Shown here in pieces: positions 36,478-47,551 of a stretch of DNA of 64,000 nt. The notes under the pieces were generated by a model. The model did no database searches. It was not told the DNA's origin and worked only from the letters and a program-made list of their open reading frames with translations. Both the position numbers and the translations under genes were made by a program. Source of the stretch: Neodiprion pinetum (taxonomy: Eukaryota; Arthropoda; Insecta; Hymenoptera; Diprionidae). How positions within the stretch are numbered: the stretch's first letter is position 1; each line of letters begins with the position of its first letter. The stretch spans positions 12,735,832-12,799,831 of the forward strand of contig NC_060237.1 of the NCBI RefSeq assembly GCF_021155775.2, in the 5' to 3' direction.

Positions 36478-37752
36478 TATGTATTTATTATACAGCATGC
36501 ATACCCTGTACTCGGCAGCAGTATACAAGTTGCGACAGAACTTCGTAATACGCAGGCACACAACACACACGTACAAATGTCACGTGCGCAGCGGTCTCGC
36601 ACGCGACGACTTAACCCTCTAGGTAACCGTAGAGGTTTATGTTTAATTTTTCCGTGGGTAAGTTGGCGATCGCCCTCTACAGGACGATCCCTGCGAAATG
36701 GATTGGAGGATTTCAATATTAAATTTAGGAATGTTTTCTGTGGAACCAAAATGTTTAATGAAAAAGGTAGCAAGAGAAATGGGAGACGGGGAAGCTTACA
36801 ATGGTTTTATCTTAATGTTTACTCTCTCTCTCTCGCACTTATTCTTCGGTGGTTCAGCTCCGAATTCGCAGAACGGCTCACACTTTTTCACTCACAAGCA
36901 ATTAAGACTACACAACTTGATTAAGTTCGTGGCACAGCTTCCTACACTTAAAGTCTAACTTCGAAAGGCTAACGTCGCGACGCCAGACGCTTTGAACACC
37001 GCGTGTAGAATTAGAGGAAATCTCTCTCTATTCGTCGGTGACTCTAAGACTGATAACTCTATACTCGACAGCTTGGAAGGAGCTTGTTTCCGTTGACGTT
37101 GGTTTGATCCTGTCTCTAACGGGACTGACTTCGCTCGCTCGTCCGACACCCCGTGGAGCGTCGGGCAGCGAGCGAGGTTTTTGCTGAATTTACAATTTTG
37201 GAACAAAGGCTCGCCTCGCGACGGTCATCCTCGAAGCGCGTGATCTCGCGCTCGCCTCATCCCGGTGTTGATTACACCCGGGATCTGGCGGGCGCGGAGA
37301 CGCTGACGTTGCTGACGGTCAACTACGCCGTTGGGCTTTGGTGGTGCCACGAACTGTTTTGTAGATGAATATTTATAAATTTACTAATTAATTTAAAGCT
37401 ATGCTTCCTCGTCTCTAAAGCGATATTAATAATTATTGACATGGTTATGATGATATATTTGGGTGTGAATATGCGGCGTTCGTGACACAAACATACGCAC
37501 ACATTCAACTCTCAGACCAGAGGTAATGAACTACACAGTGAGACTACGAAGCATCGCACAAAGAGGAGACCCCGAGTATAGGATACGCTGTGTAATGTAT
37601 TCCATCTCATTCTTTTGCACGTTCAATATATATGTTAGTCTCTTTCTGTAAGGCCTCAAGTTTTCGTGTTACACTTGATTTTACTCCTCATATAATTTCC
37701 GTACCGGGCCCTATAACTCTGATCGTTTTTTAAGGAGTAAACTCCAAAAACT
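36478..37752. repeat. Dispersed repeat unit, copy 2, interrupted by a solo LTR
   Basis: 36478-36577 plus 37488-37752 together match 23905-24262. The uninterrupted copy 1 shows the pre-insertion state of the LTR target. Confidence 0.8.
36578..37487. mobile_element. Solo LTR with 4-bp target duplication CAAA
   Basis: This 910-bp insert begins TGTCACG and ends CGTGACA, flanked by CAAA at 36574-36577 and 37488-37491. Copy 1 of the surrounding repeat (near 24000) has only one CAAA-like target. The LTR ends and 4-bp duplication fit a Ty3/Gypsy-type solo LTR left after LTR-LTR recombination. Confidence 0.88.
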
Positions 37753-38224
37753 AATTGAATATTCCGATAGCTGAGAAAAAAATAATTAGTTTAGAAAAAA
37801 AAAAAAAATTCTTCTACGATAATTTTTACCGGAGATATTCATTTAACAACTACTGTTCGACCGCCCGCTATCGTATGCCCCCCACCGCGTCGCCGCGCCG
37901 CCCTTTCACGTTGCCGCGCTGCTGGGATGCGACGCCTCGCGTTTGCCTCGATTCACTAATTAATTTTGATAAAAATAGAGCTCAAATAAAAATGAAGAAA
38001 TTCATGGTTGACCCTTGAGGTATGGACGAGATACAGTATTTTTTTCAAATCTTAATATTATTAACATTGATAATAAATTGAAAATAAGTCAAACAAGTGT
38101 AAATCCGGTTCTAATAAAGATGAAGAGGTTTTTTTTTTAATCTTTTGTCACAAAAACTGAAATAAAAATATTGAAAAATGTCTTTCGTAAGTAAATAATT
38201 TCAGCAATAATCCTATTTGTTAAG

Positions 38225-39130
38225 GGGACCCGGTGGTCTAGCGCACGAAAATGACACCTATTTTCACGATTTTTTTTTTTGCTATTAAAAATAAAAAAAA
38301 CGATGTTCTAACTTTTCGAGCTTATTACTACGTTTATTAATCATACAAAAAAAATTTTTTTTTTTTCAGAAACAATATTTATTATTATAAAAATGCAGCT
38401 AAAGATGACCCTCTCGAAAAATCGGATCCGAACCGCGGAGGTGATTTCGAGACTTCTACTCATCTGAAACAAAAAATTCAAAGACATTCTTAATCAGAAA
38501 GAGTGCAGTTATGGTTGGAACTAGAACAAATCGAAAAAATTGAAAATTGACAAAATGGCGGGCGTTGAAAAAAAAAGTTCGTAAAATCGGGTTTTTTTTC
38601 ACTAGTTTTTTAGTGTAAACAATAGAAAATTATTTAAATAAAATTATGATTCTAGTTCCGACGATAGCCATACACGTTGTGAACAACATATCCAAATTTC
38701 AAGTCATTCGGTTGAATAGTTTTTTTATTTTCACCCCCGCCGTGCCGAAAAAAGTCGTTTCGAGATAAATGAGTTTAAAGTTTGAGGTACAGATATTTTC
38801 AAAAATTGAGTAAATTTTGAATACTTACAGTTAATCCGCGATTCCGGCACCATAGAGGATCCCTTCGGAACGTTTGTATTCCGAAGGAATTATATTGTAT
38901 TCGGTTACAAATGTAAAGGTAAGATGCGGAGAAGGGTCGGGACAGCTGCCGCGCTCCGAGTGCTGAACCCGTTAGGAGCGCGCTGACCGCTCTCTACCTG
39001 GAATGGGCTGTAGAAGCTATAATATTGGGAATTTCCGCATGAAAATTTCACAGTATATTCTTAAGATACTATACTTTCGAAATATCGAAAAAAAATCGAT
39101 TTTTTGAAATTTCTAGACCACTGGGTCCCC
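38225..39130. mobile_element. piggyBac-type MITE (TTAA duplication)
   Basis: This 906-bp insert has terminal inverted repeats GGGGACCCGGTGGTCTAG / CTAGACCACTGGGTCCCC and TTAA on both sides (38221-38224 and 39131-39134). The matching left arm of the host inverted repeat (near 35450) has an uninterrupted TTAA, which proves insertion. No transposase frame; non-autonomous. Confidence 0.9.
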
Positions 39131-39834
39131 TTAATTAAGAAAAATTTTCTTTCCTTTTTTTTCGACCTTTGTCGACGGAAAAAAATTTTTTTTCAATCGC
39201 ATTAGTAATCTCCATATCTGTAAGTACTACGAGAAATTTTTTTCACGCTGTAACCCCATTATGTTGTTATTCTATTGATACCCAAAGTTTTTTTCGAAAA
39301 TCGCTATTTGTTGCCGTAATGTACGAGATAATCGAATAAGTTTTGGTCTGGTTTTTGAAGCACTAATTTCACACGCGACATAAGTGTTTTAAAGATTTAA
39401 ATTTATAATTAAGGAAACTGGATTGAAATTGAAAAAAAAAAAAATGGCTGGTTCTTTACATTTTGCGGCTGAACTAAAAATTATTTTTCAAATAAAAATT
39501 TTTTTTTCCATACACAAGGTTGAGACCTACTACTTTGATATCGAACATTTTTTCCTCGCACCGATAGAAAAAAAATTAAAAATTAGAAATCGATTTTTTT
39601 TCTTTCGACATTTTTATAAACAATCAGCTGTTAAATTGATATGGCGGCAAAATCAAGGGCTCATTAGGTGAGTTCAAATCTACCCACGAAAAATCTGCGA
39701 AAGTGTTCTCGAAAAGAATAGGAGTCAATGCTTACTCGGCTGGACTAAAAGGCTTTATATTTCTTTTGAGAGAAACGCTAGTGAAAAGATGGATGATTTG
39801 TAAGTAAGCCATGACTTTCAAGTTCTAGTGACTT

Positions 39835-40170
39835 TTAAGCCATAAGTTCACTTCCGGGAACGTTCTGTTTCAATAAATCAATGACTTTCGGGTCACTTAT
39901 TTTTTCGGCCGAGGCATAATTCATCTTATCGTTTGGTGATAAGTCTTTTTGATTTAGACAGTGTTTGTCTTTTGATGCTGTATCCATAAGAATTTTGAAG
40001 TGACTAGCTGTAATTATAAAGTCTCCCATAGGAAGAATTATCGATGGTTTTAACAATCGTGTTCGAAGTTTCGCACCTATATGTAACGTATCTTGAATGG
40101 CAATTATTTCGGGTTCGAACCTTGCATGAAAGTACGGGAAGCAGATTTTCGCTGCCGTTGCATCTAACAA
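39835..40170 (-). pseudogene. Transposase-like gene, middle piece
   Basis: A 111-aa frame with IIAIQDTLHIGAKLRTRLLK, PSIILPMGDF, SHFKILMDTASKDKHCL and VIDLLKQNVPGSEL. It belongs to the same family as 33844-34775 and 48358-48946. It is cut at its N-terminal side by the tRNA-like-bearing element (40168-48351) and ends near 39835 before the inverted-repeat element. Confidence 0.5.
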
Positions 40171-40353
40171 GGGGACCTTACAGGTTGTTAGTCACGGATT
40201 TTGATGGGTCTCAGACTTGTTGTAGAGGGACCTATCCTAAGTACCTGAGTACGGGGATTTTTTTCAACGGCTCATGGTTTTCGAGAAAAATCGTTTTGAA
40301 ATTTAACTGGTACCTATTATACTGGTGAAGTAATATATGTTCTGAGCAAGCGA

Positions 40354-40417
40354 GCGTCGCCCAGTGGGCAAGGTTCACGGCTCCGACTCTGGCGGTCCCG
40401 GGTTAAAGTCCCGCACC
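40354..40417 (+). ncRNA. tRNA-like sequence, left arm
   Basis: GCCCAGTGGGCAAGG resembles a tRNA A box/D arm, and GGTCCCGGGTTAAAGTCCC resembles a T arm with a B box carrying one change. The acceptor stem does not pair well, so this is tRNA-derived (SINE-like) rather than a working tRNA. Confidence 0.5.
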
Positions 40418-40921
40418 ATACTTTTTTTTTTTTTTCCCACGAAATACAAATAAATTGAATGGACTGTGCAAAATCGTCTTATTATTTATTATTATTTTAT
40501 TTATTATTATTTTCAGACTTCTTTTTATTTTTTTCATTTGAAAATTTTTAAAAATAATTTTTGATCATTTCATTTTTCGTAGCGACGTTATACCCAACGT
40601 ATTTATTCACACAACTGATGCCTGCGAAGGACTGGCGTCGTCTGACTGCTAAACGTCCAAAATTCCGTTAGGGCTCGTATAACAAAGGGATGAGGTATAA
40701 GTGGGAATGGGGATTGCAGGTAGCAAACCTGACTAGGGTATTATATTTAAAATAACGGGCCGACCGTTTTAAAATTCATATCATAATCAAAAACTTCTTG
40801 TGAAGGATATTATGATTTCTTCTCCTGTAATAATTTTTTTCTGTGTGAAAAATGAAATAATAATAAATAATTTGAAAAAATTTTTAAATGAAAGAAATGA
40901 AAAAAAAAATTTTCAATAAAA

Positions 40922-41357
40922 TGTTACGTCCTCCAGACTTCATATTCCTTTCCCACGCTCTTAGTTACCTTACGCTCTGTAGTCTACTCTTATCGTTCGC
41001 GAGTCAGCAGGTTCTCCTGTGACTGGCGGCTAGCTTGCCTGCTACATCCCGCAAAACCAGGCAGATCCATCCCAGCGCTCAAGCAAGACACCTATCCCTC
41101 TAAACCAAGACCATACCTTTTTCCCTTGACCGACTCCGTTGCATTGACCACTGATAAACAATCATATACTTTAAATCGTTTACCTTCCCTTAATACCGAT
41201 CCCTTTCTATTCCATTTACTTCCTGCATTGGGAGTAGTAGCACGCGAGTGCATAGTCGACGTGAACGGACCCTACAATAGCCAAATAACACCTTGGCTGG
41301 GCGTGGAGTAAGCTCCGATTACCGCTCATTGGAGCCTACGCAATTTACCCCGTAACA
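40922..41357 (+). repeat. Gypsy 5' LTR
   Basis: A 436-bp LTR that starts TGTTACG and ends CGTAACA. It is followed by TTTTGGTGGCAGCGG, a usual Gypsy leader/primer-binding context. Confidence 0.92.
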
Positions 41358-42018
41358 TTTTGGTGGCAGCGGTTTTGCCCGTCGACCTACTCGTCAGTGC
41401 AGTGCTGCATGTTTTCTACGAAAGTGTTCAGTGCTCAAAATTTCTAACGCCGTACCAATCAGTGATAGCCGTGTGACGAACGAACTCCGGGCCACAAAGT
41501 ACTGTGACAGGCACGCAGAACCTATTCAACTCGCCACGAATACAGGCTCTGCAAAGAGTCTCAGATTTCAATAACTCCGTCACATTTTGGTACTACTGAA
41601 ATTCATCGATACGTACGACGTCGAATAACTGTGTAGCGAGTGCAAATTCAGTGCGATAGCCAAGTCAAGCCGCACACCGCATCTGAACACATCACCTTTC
41701 GAACCGACAAATATTGAATATTGCTCATTCGGACTCCTGCAATCCTCTTAAGACGAGGATCTGGACCCGAAAGTGACATCGCCCTAAGACCCGGATTACC
41801 ACACTTATTTATCAAAACGCCACGGAGTACCTCATCTGTACCCTCTTCGTGCCGACGCATGACGTGAATCGCCTCTTCAAGTTTCACCTGCGTCCAGCTG
41901 CCTAGAACCATGCTGTACTCTGTTTTTGCGTTCACCTTCGCCCTGTAAGTCTACTCTAAGTCTTAGTGTTAAGTTGATATTTTTATTCCTGTACTTGCAA
42001 TACCCTGCTCAAATCGAC

Positions 42019-43128
42019 ATGGCACCAACTAACGAAACCGGTTCAAACTTTTGGTCAGTAAAAGATGTCTTGCCGACAATCCCCCCTTTCGACCGCCACA
42101 ACATGCCCTTTGACTCATTTGAAAAACAATTACGTCACGTAGAGACTCTTATAAAAGCTTCGGATGAAATGAGTTTCGCCTAATTTGCGCAATCAAAGTT
42201 TACAGGCCCCGCATCTCAATATTTAATAGGCATTAACTGTAATGACGTCGAGGACCTCATAACTGCCCTTAGCCGAGCATACCGCCCGGATATCCCCATA
42301 TGCCAGTTACCTGCTCAATTAGATAGAATTACACAAAAACCATATGAGCGCATCATAGATTACTCGTGCAGAATAAGAGCAATATCAAAAGAAATAAGAA
42401 CAGCGATCATATCCAAGCACCCACCAGACTTAGCAACGCTTCTACTGAATGATCTAAAGAAGGATACCTCTAGATCGTTTATTAGAGGGCTTCGACCAGA
42501 ATTGGAGTGGAGAATCGCTACTATCAGACTATTACCGACCTTTGAAACTGCCGTCACCATCGCCGAAGGTGAAAAAGCCAAGCTAATTAACCGACAGATG
42601 CAATTCTCTGCACAATATTTTACCCCCGCTACACCCATGTGCCTGCCGTTACCCCCCCATTCTGCTCCTCCGTCTCAGGTGCCCGCCCTGGCCTCCTCTC
42701 CCCCCCCCCCTCCCCCTCCTGATGCCACTGCCCACACCTGGTTACGTTTATCAACCAGCGCCTCGTACCGAACCCGGAACCTACGCCCAAGCGCTCCATC
42801 CGAACATCAGTTCTGCTGACCACGTGAATGCTCTGCCCGGCACTTGTCAATTTTGTAACCACCAGGGTCACTCCATCACGGAATATCACCGTTTGCAAAG
42901 TGAAAGATATTGTACCAAATGTCGCAGAATGGGCCACTTCCACAATGAATGCAACAGGACCAACAGGAATCAAGAACCATACTGCGACAATTGTAATCGC
43001 AGAGGCCACACAGTAGACCGATGTAGATCCTTTCCGCGTAATAACCAAGGCAATGCAGGCTCAAATAAACATTTAAACGGGAACATCGCCCCCGGGGAGA
43101 ACGCACCCGCGAGCAATGCAAACAACTA
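42019..43128 (+). pseudogene. gag: Gypsy gag with zinc knuckles
   Basis: ATG 42019 begins MAPTNETGSNFWSVKDVLPT, followed by the gag capsid region (PFDRHNMPFDSFEKQLRHVE, SFIRGLRPELEWRI). A stop lies at 42181 and frame changes follow. The nucleocapsid part at 42838-43026 has three CCHC-type knuckles (CQFCNHQGHSITEYH, CTKCRRMGHFHNEC, CDNCNRRGHTVDRC), the first with His in the final position. A proline run encoded by a C-tract at 42700-42718 is where the frame slips. Confidence 0.82.
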
Positions 43129-43185
43129 GCGTTCCGATCTTCAAGTCATATCCTCATAACAGCTTCAGCTGACCCTCCAGTAATT

Positions 43186-43821
43186 TTGTTCGACACGCCC
43201 GAGCTTATCAAAATATCTACATTTATTATTGACACCAGTTCAGACGTCAACTTGGTCAGAGAAAGTTCCGTTAGGCCCCTCGTACGACGAACAACCGACG
43301 AACGTTTGACGCTGACTGGTATAACAGACAAAAAGACGCAAACTATCGCAAAAACGGAAATACGTTTTAATAGTAAATCCCATACCTTTTACTTAGTCCC
43401 TGACTCGTTTCCGATTCCGCACGACGGCATCTTAGGCCAACCCTTCTTACGAAAAGAGAAAGCAACTATTTCTTTCAACTCAAACTCGGTGATGCTCGGA
43501 TCCTCATTGCCAATCCACTTTAATGAACTCGATGAACCCTCGTCCGCACCCGAAAACACGCGCGTAATTACAATACAGGCCCGTACCGTGAAAGCCATCC
43601 CACTGATAGTTGCGAACCCAGACACTGAAGTAGGTTACCTTAAACGCATCGATTTAGGCAACAATGTTCGATGTGGTGAAGCGGTAGTTGAAAACCAGAA
43701 CGGCATCGCTTACTCGTACGCGTTCAATTGTAACGATAAGACCCCCAACAGTAACCCTAGACGAGTTCGACGAGCCACTGAGTACAGTCATGCCCAACGC
43801 TACGCCCACTGCATCGAGTAA
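43186..43821 (+). CDS. pro: Gypsy aspartic protease region
   Basis: A 211-aa open frame. The active-site motif reads IDTSSDVNLV, where DTG/DSG is usual, so the Gly is replaced by Ser. GILGQPFL is the typical second retropepsin motif. It would process Gag-Pol. The frame is separate from gag and from reverse transcriptase in this copy. Confidence 0.75.
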   Translation: MFDTPELIKISTFIIDTSSDVNLVRESSVRPLVRRTTDERLTLTGITDKKTQTIAKTEIRFNSKSHTFYLVPDSFPIPHDGILGQPFLRKEKATISFNSNSVMLGSSLPIHFNELDEPSSAPENTRVITIQARTVKAIPLIVANPDTEVGYLKRIDLGNNVRCGEAVVENQNGIAYSYAFNCNDKTPNSNPRRVRRATEYSHAQRYAHCIE

Positions 43822-44057
43822 CCACTACAGCGATGCCCGCGCCAAAATCCTCGTTTCGCACCCAGGCCCTCTCCTAAGCAACTTATTTATTCTTTTTGCC
43901 GCCAAGCGTACATCGCGAACGACTAATTATCCCGCCTCCTGCCCCATCCAGTCCACTGACCTCGCGCAACTGCAATCCGATCCTCCTATCCCTGACGACA
44001 GTACACCCTGTCCCGGTGCCGCAACAGTGCTCTTGACTGACCGTAGGTCAGAAAAGA

Positions 44058-45290
44058 TTGGACGTCCTAAAGAGCAGATTACATCTTGATCATTTGAATG
44101 AGACCGAAAAACAATCTATATTTAACCTCGTAACAGAATTTAACCATCTCTTTCATCTCCCAGGTGATAAATTAGGCCACACCAATTTATCTAATCACAC
44201 TATCCCCACGACGGACAATACGCCTATTTATACCAAACAATACCGTTTTCCCAAAATTCACAAAGACGAAATCAAATCCCAAGTTGATGAACTACTCCAG
44301 CAAAATATGATTAAACATTCCTCATCTCCGTATAATTCCCCGGTGTGGATCGTTCTAAAAAAAACCGGATAGTGACAACAATAAACGATGGCGTATGGTA
44401 ATCGACTACAGAAAACTTAACGAAAAAACAGTCGGCGACGCATACCCCATGCCCGATATCACGGAAATTCTTGACCAGCTTGGATCAGCTAAATACTTTT
44501 CCACATTTGACCTTGCTTCCGGGTTCCACCAAATTCCCATGCATCCGGGTCACAGCACGAAAACTGCATTTTTGACACCTAGAGGCCATTATGAATTCTC
44601 TCGTATGCCCTGCGGACTGAAGAACGCCCCCGCCACGTTTCAAAGGCTCATGGACCAAGTCCTCCTAGGCCTACAAGGCAACGAGATGTTCGTATATTTA
44701 GATGACATAGTTATTTACGCTCGAAACTTGCAAGAACATGAAATTAAATTCCGGAAATTAATGAAGCGACTAACCTCTGCTGGTTTAACTCTGCAGCCAG
44801 ACAAGTGCGAATTCTTGCGCAAGGAAGTCGTTTACACCGGACACCTAATAACTGAGTCAGGAGTAAAACCTGACCCTGGTAAATTAATAGCTGTAAAAGA
44901 GTATCCTGTCCCCAAAAGTCCCAAAAATGTTAGACAGTTCGTTGGCCTTTTAGGTTACTTCCGAAGATTTGTTCCAAATTTTGGAAAAATTGCTGAATGC
45001 CTTAACAATGCAACGAAGAAGGATACCCCTTCCATCTGGACGTCCGAACACCAGTCTGCCTTTGAAACCTTACGCGATTGTTCATGCAAAGAACCAATTC
45101 TACAACACCCGGACTTCACCAAAACATTTGCGCTCACTACAGACACGCCAAAATTCGCGATAGGTGCAGTACTCAGTCAAGATAAAGACGGTGCCGACCT
45201 ACCGGTAGCATACGCATCCCGAGCCCTCAAGCCCGCTGAATTAAACTACTCGGTACCTGATGAAGATTCTTCGCCGCCTACTGAAGTATG
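44058..45290 (+). pseudogene. pol: Gypsy reverse transcriptase
   Basis: Two frames (44058-44372 and 44395-45291) split at about 44370-44395 by a small frameshift. Blocks: IKHSSSPYNSPVWIVLKKTG, MVIDYRKLNEKTVGDAYPMP, FSTFDLASGFHQIPM, TAFLTPRGHYEFSRMPCGLK, catalytic FVYLDDIVIYA, and connection-domain residues VRQFVGLLGYFRRFVPNFGK. This is classical Ty3/Gypsy RT. Confidence 0.93.
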
Positions 45291-45530
45291 AATCACTTCC
45301 GCCCCTACATCTATGGTCAGAAGTTGACTTTAATTACAGACCACGAGCCACTCAAATGCGTAAAAAGCGTCAAGAAGCCTAATTCCTGTTTATTACGATG
45401 GAGCTTAGAACTGGCAGACTACGACTTCGATACGAAATACAAGTCCGGAAAATCTAATACCAACGCTGATGCTCTGTCCAGGAACGCACCGCCCGACACC
45501 GCTCAAATTCTTCCTATAGATGCAAAACGC
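45100..45530 (+). pseudogene. Gypsy RNase H, frameshifted
   Basis: TFALTTDTPKFAIGAVLSQD and PVAYASRALKPAELNYS start the domain in the RT frame. The reading then shifts near 45260-45290, and the rest (MNHFRPYIYGQ, ITDHEPLKCV, NADALSRN) lies in another frame. An acidic, Lys/Pro-rich linker follows where integrase would be expected. Confidence 0.85.
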
Positions 45531-45964
45531 CCCCGTCCAACGACTGAAGCCTCTAGCGATAAACCAAAAAAACGCACTAAAAAGACTTATCAGTACCCCA
45601 GACGCCCTCGACAGACCACGGACGAGTCCACCAACCCAGCTCCGCTGAAACACCCTAAAATCTCACAACCGTGTAAGATGATACACTCCTCTGATTCCTC
45701 TGATCTCTCCGACGATGAGTTCAGCGATAAAGAAACTCCGTTGCTCAAACCCCCCCTCGTTACCCCAGCACCGATCCCAGTACATCGCCAACCTAAACGC
45801 CTCATAAAAGACCATACCTGAGCTACTTTTCAGATACTTCCCTCAGCTCGGATGACTTACAGACCCCAGAAACTGAATCAGGAACCGATGACTTTTGTCC
45901 AGCCACCGATTTACCGGGCCCTTTTCATAGCGATTTCCTTATAGAAAGCGAAACTTCTCCTCTC

Positions 45965-46618
45965 ATGCGTAATAGACGTGTCAAAGGAATAAAAGCTGAC
46001 CTTTTACAGCAAAAGGATAACTTAGCTCATTGCATATCGGCTGACTGCCAAATGTCAAAAGGAATCGCTTCAGAACTGACAGAACGTAAATTCATAAACC
46101 GCGAACAACTTAGAGAATTCGACCCGACTGTGACTGACGTTATTTCTGTGGTACATGAAAACCGGAAAATCTATAACCTAGTTACAAAGCCCAAATACAG
46201 TGACAAACCTTCGCCCCACGTTTTTTTTGACACCTTGGTTAACTTTAGGAAAACCTTGCAAGAAAATGGCGTAACATCCGTCTCGATACCATTGATAGGT
46301 TGCGGACTCGACAAATTAGAATGGAGCGCGGTACGCAGAATGATCCATTATGTTTTTAAAAATTCGAAAATAAGTATCACCGTTTGCCGCCTCGACCCTC
46401 CGCTTCCTGCCACTGCGCGCCCCTACATTACACCCCCACCCGCTTATACTAACCCCCCTGACCCTGTCCCTTCCACATCTGGATTACCCCCCCGCCGCCA
46501 TCTGCGAAAGGAATCGGAACGTCCGACTAAACCTGCAGCACCTTGTCCGATTCCACCTCCACCCCCACCCACTGACGTCATCATGCCCCCCCCCTGTCGG
46601 GCCTCCGCGTCCCGCTAG
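45965..46618 (+). CDS. TARG1/OARD1-like macro domain in Gypsy pol
   Basis: Residues about 6-147 (45980-46404) match the ADP-ribose-binding macro domain of the TARG1/OARD1 type: KADLLQQKDNLAHCISADCQ, MSKGIA, KIYNLVTK, VSIPLIGCGLDKLEWSAVRR and ISITVCRL. K75 (in NLVTK) and D116 (in IGCGLD) occupy the positions of the catalytic Lys and Asp of TARG1, which removes ADP-ribose from Glu/Asp. Activity is therefore plausible. A long proline-rich tail follows. The frame upstream (from about 45830) is open as an acidic linker continuing from pol. Confidence 0.85.
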   Translation: MRNRRVKGIKADLLQQKDNLAHCISADCQMSKGIASELTERKFINREQLREFDPTVTDVISVVHENRKIYNLVTKPKYSDKPSPHVFFDTLVNFRKTLQENGVTSVSIPLIGCGLDKLEWSAVRRMIHYVFKNSKISITVCRLDPPLPATARPYITPPPAYTNPPDPVPSTSGLPPRRHLRKESERPTKPAAPCPIPPPPPPTDVIMPPPCRASASR

Positions 46619-46682
46619 GAGATACCCCCCCGCTCCTTCCATACCGACGAACCCTTCCTTACACTCCTGTTCCCCTCCTCCC

Positions 46683-47216
46683 TTGCCGCTCCCGCCCACC
46701 TCTGATAACGACGACAGTTCCGACTTGCTCACAGACACCGAATACTATACGTGCACTCAACAATTCAACTCACATACGGAAATTACTGACCATAACCACG
46801 ACATTGCTCTCAACACTAACCATGATCAAATTAATGACCCTTACGGTTTTGCATATTTTATTGACAACTTGGACGACATACCAGTATCGGACAATATCAA
46901 AGATACCAATGATGGACTTTTGATGCTCAAAACCAACTATGCGCACTTCATATCGACAGACTGCGCTTGGATCAAGGGTATACCAGCCCAACTTGCCGGC
47001 GAGAATATCGTTGACCCAAAAATACTAATGAGGCCTCGTCCGCGAAAATTTGATATCATTGAGTCTAAGCACAATAGTCGACGTATTTTCACCCTAGTAT
47101 TGAAAACAAAAGGCTTAGATAAAAGCAACCTATACGATATCTTCAAGCTATTGTCCAAACTGAAAACGGCTTTAGCCGATTCAAACCTTAAGACTCTTCT
47201 TTGTAATATTCTGTGA
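46683..47216 (+). pseudogene. Second, truncated macro-like domain
   Basis: After an acidic, His/Asn-rich linker, residues about 77-177 repeat the TARG1-like pattern: TNYAHFISTDCAWIKGIPAQ, DIIESKHNSRRIFTLVLKTK (K141 at the catalytic Lys position) and DIFKLLSKLKTALADSNLKT. The domain stops before the GCGLD half, so the Asp is missing. The end runs into the 3' tandem repeat, which itself begins with the last coding bases. Confidence 0.7.
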
Positions 47217-47475
47217 GTGATTCAGTACGATAAGATGTCATTTATAAATGTTTTTTTTATTCAAATGTATACTAACCCACTTAAACGCGCACTAACATCT
47301 AGGCGCCATATTTTAAGACTCTTCTTTGTAATATTCTGTAACTGATTCAGTACGATAAGATGTCATTTATAAATTTATTTTTTTTATTCAAATGTACACC
47401 AACCCACTTAAACGCGCACTAATATCTAGGCGCTAGATTTCAAGACCTTTCTTTGTAATATTCTGTAAGTGAGTC
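47188..47475. repeat. 3' untranslated tandem repeat of the Gypsy element
   Basis: Units of about 121-123 bp (AGACTCTTCTTTGTAATATT ... CTAGGCGC) occur twice in full plus a partial third copy. They start within the end of the truncated macro domain frame. Confidence 0.85.
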
Positions 47476-47551
47476 ACTACGTTTCATGGCATTCCGCTTC
47501 CGAACATCCTATTTCGTACCCTCACCGAATGTTCTTCCCCAAGGGGGGGCG

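Larger units (their letters stand above)
34866..39745. mobile_element. Long inverted-repeat element inserted in the transposase-like gene
   Basis: The left arm (34866 to about 35900) and right arm (about 37750-39745, minus the MITE) are inverted copies: ACTCCTATTCTTTTCGAGAA at 34890 pairs with 39702-39722, and GAGGCAAACGCGAGGCGTCG at 35734 pairs with about 37935. The centre (35900-37745) holds a smaller hairpin built from TATCTCCGGTAAAAATTGTC, and a dispersed repeat carrying a solo LTR. No transposase lies inside. It could be a foldback-type element or two inverted copies of one repeat. It separates pieces of the transposase-like gene. Confidence 0.75.

Noticed and set aside
34866..39745. Foldback palindrome as an assembly artefact
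   Set aside because: The arms carry independent insertions (a TTAA MITE in one only) and many differences, so they are real separate copies.
40354..40417. Functional tRNA gene
   Set aside because: A and B boxes are present but the acceptor stem does not close and the B box has a change; better called tRNA-derived.
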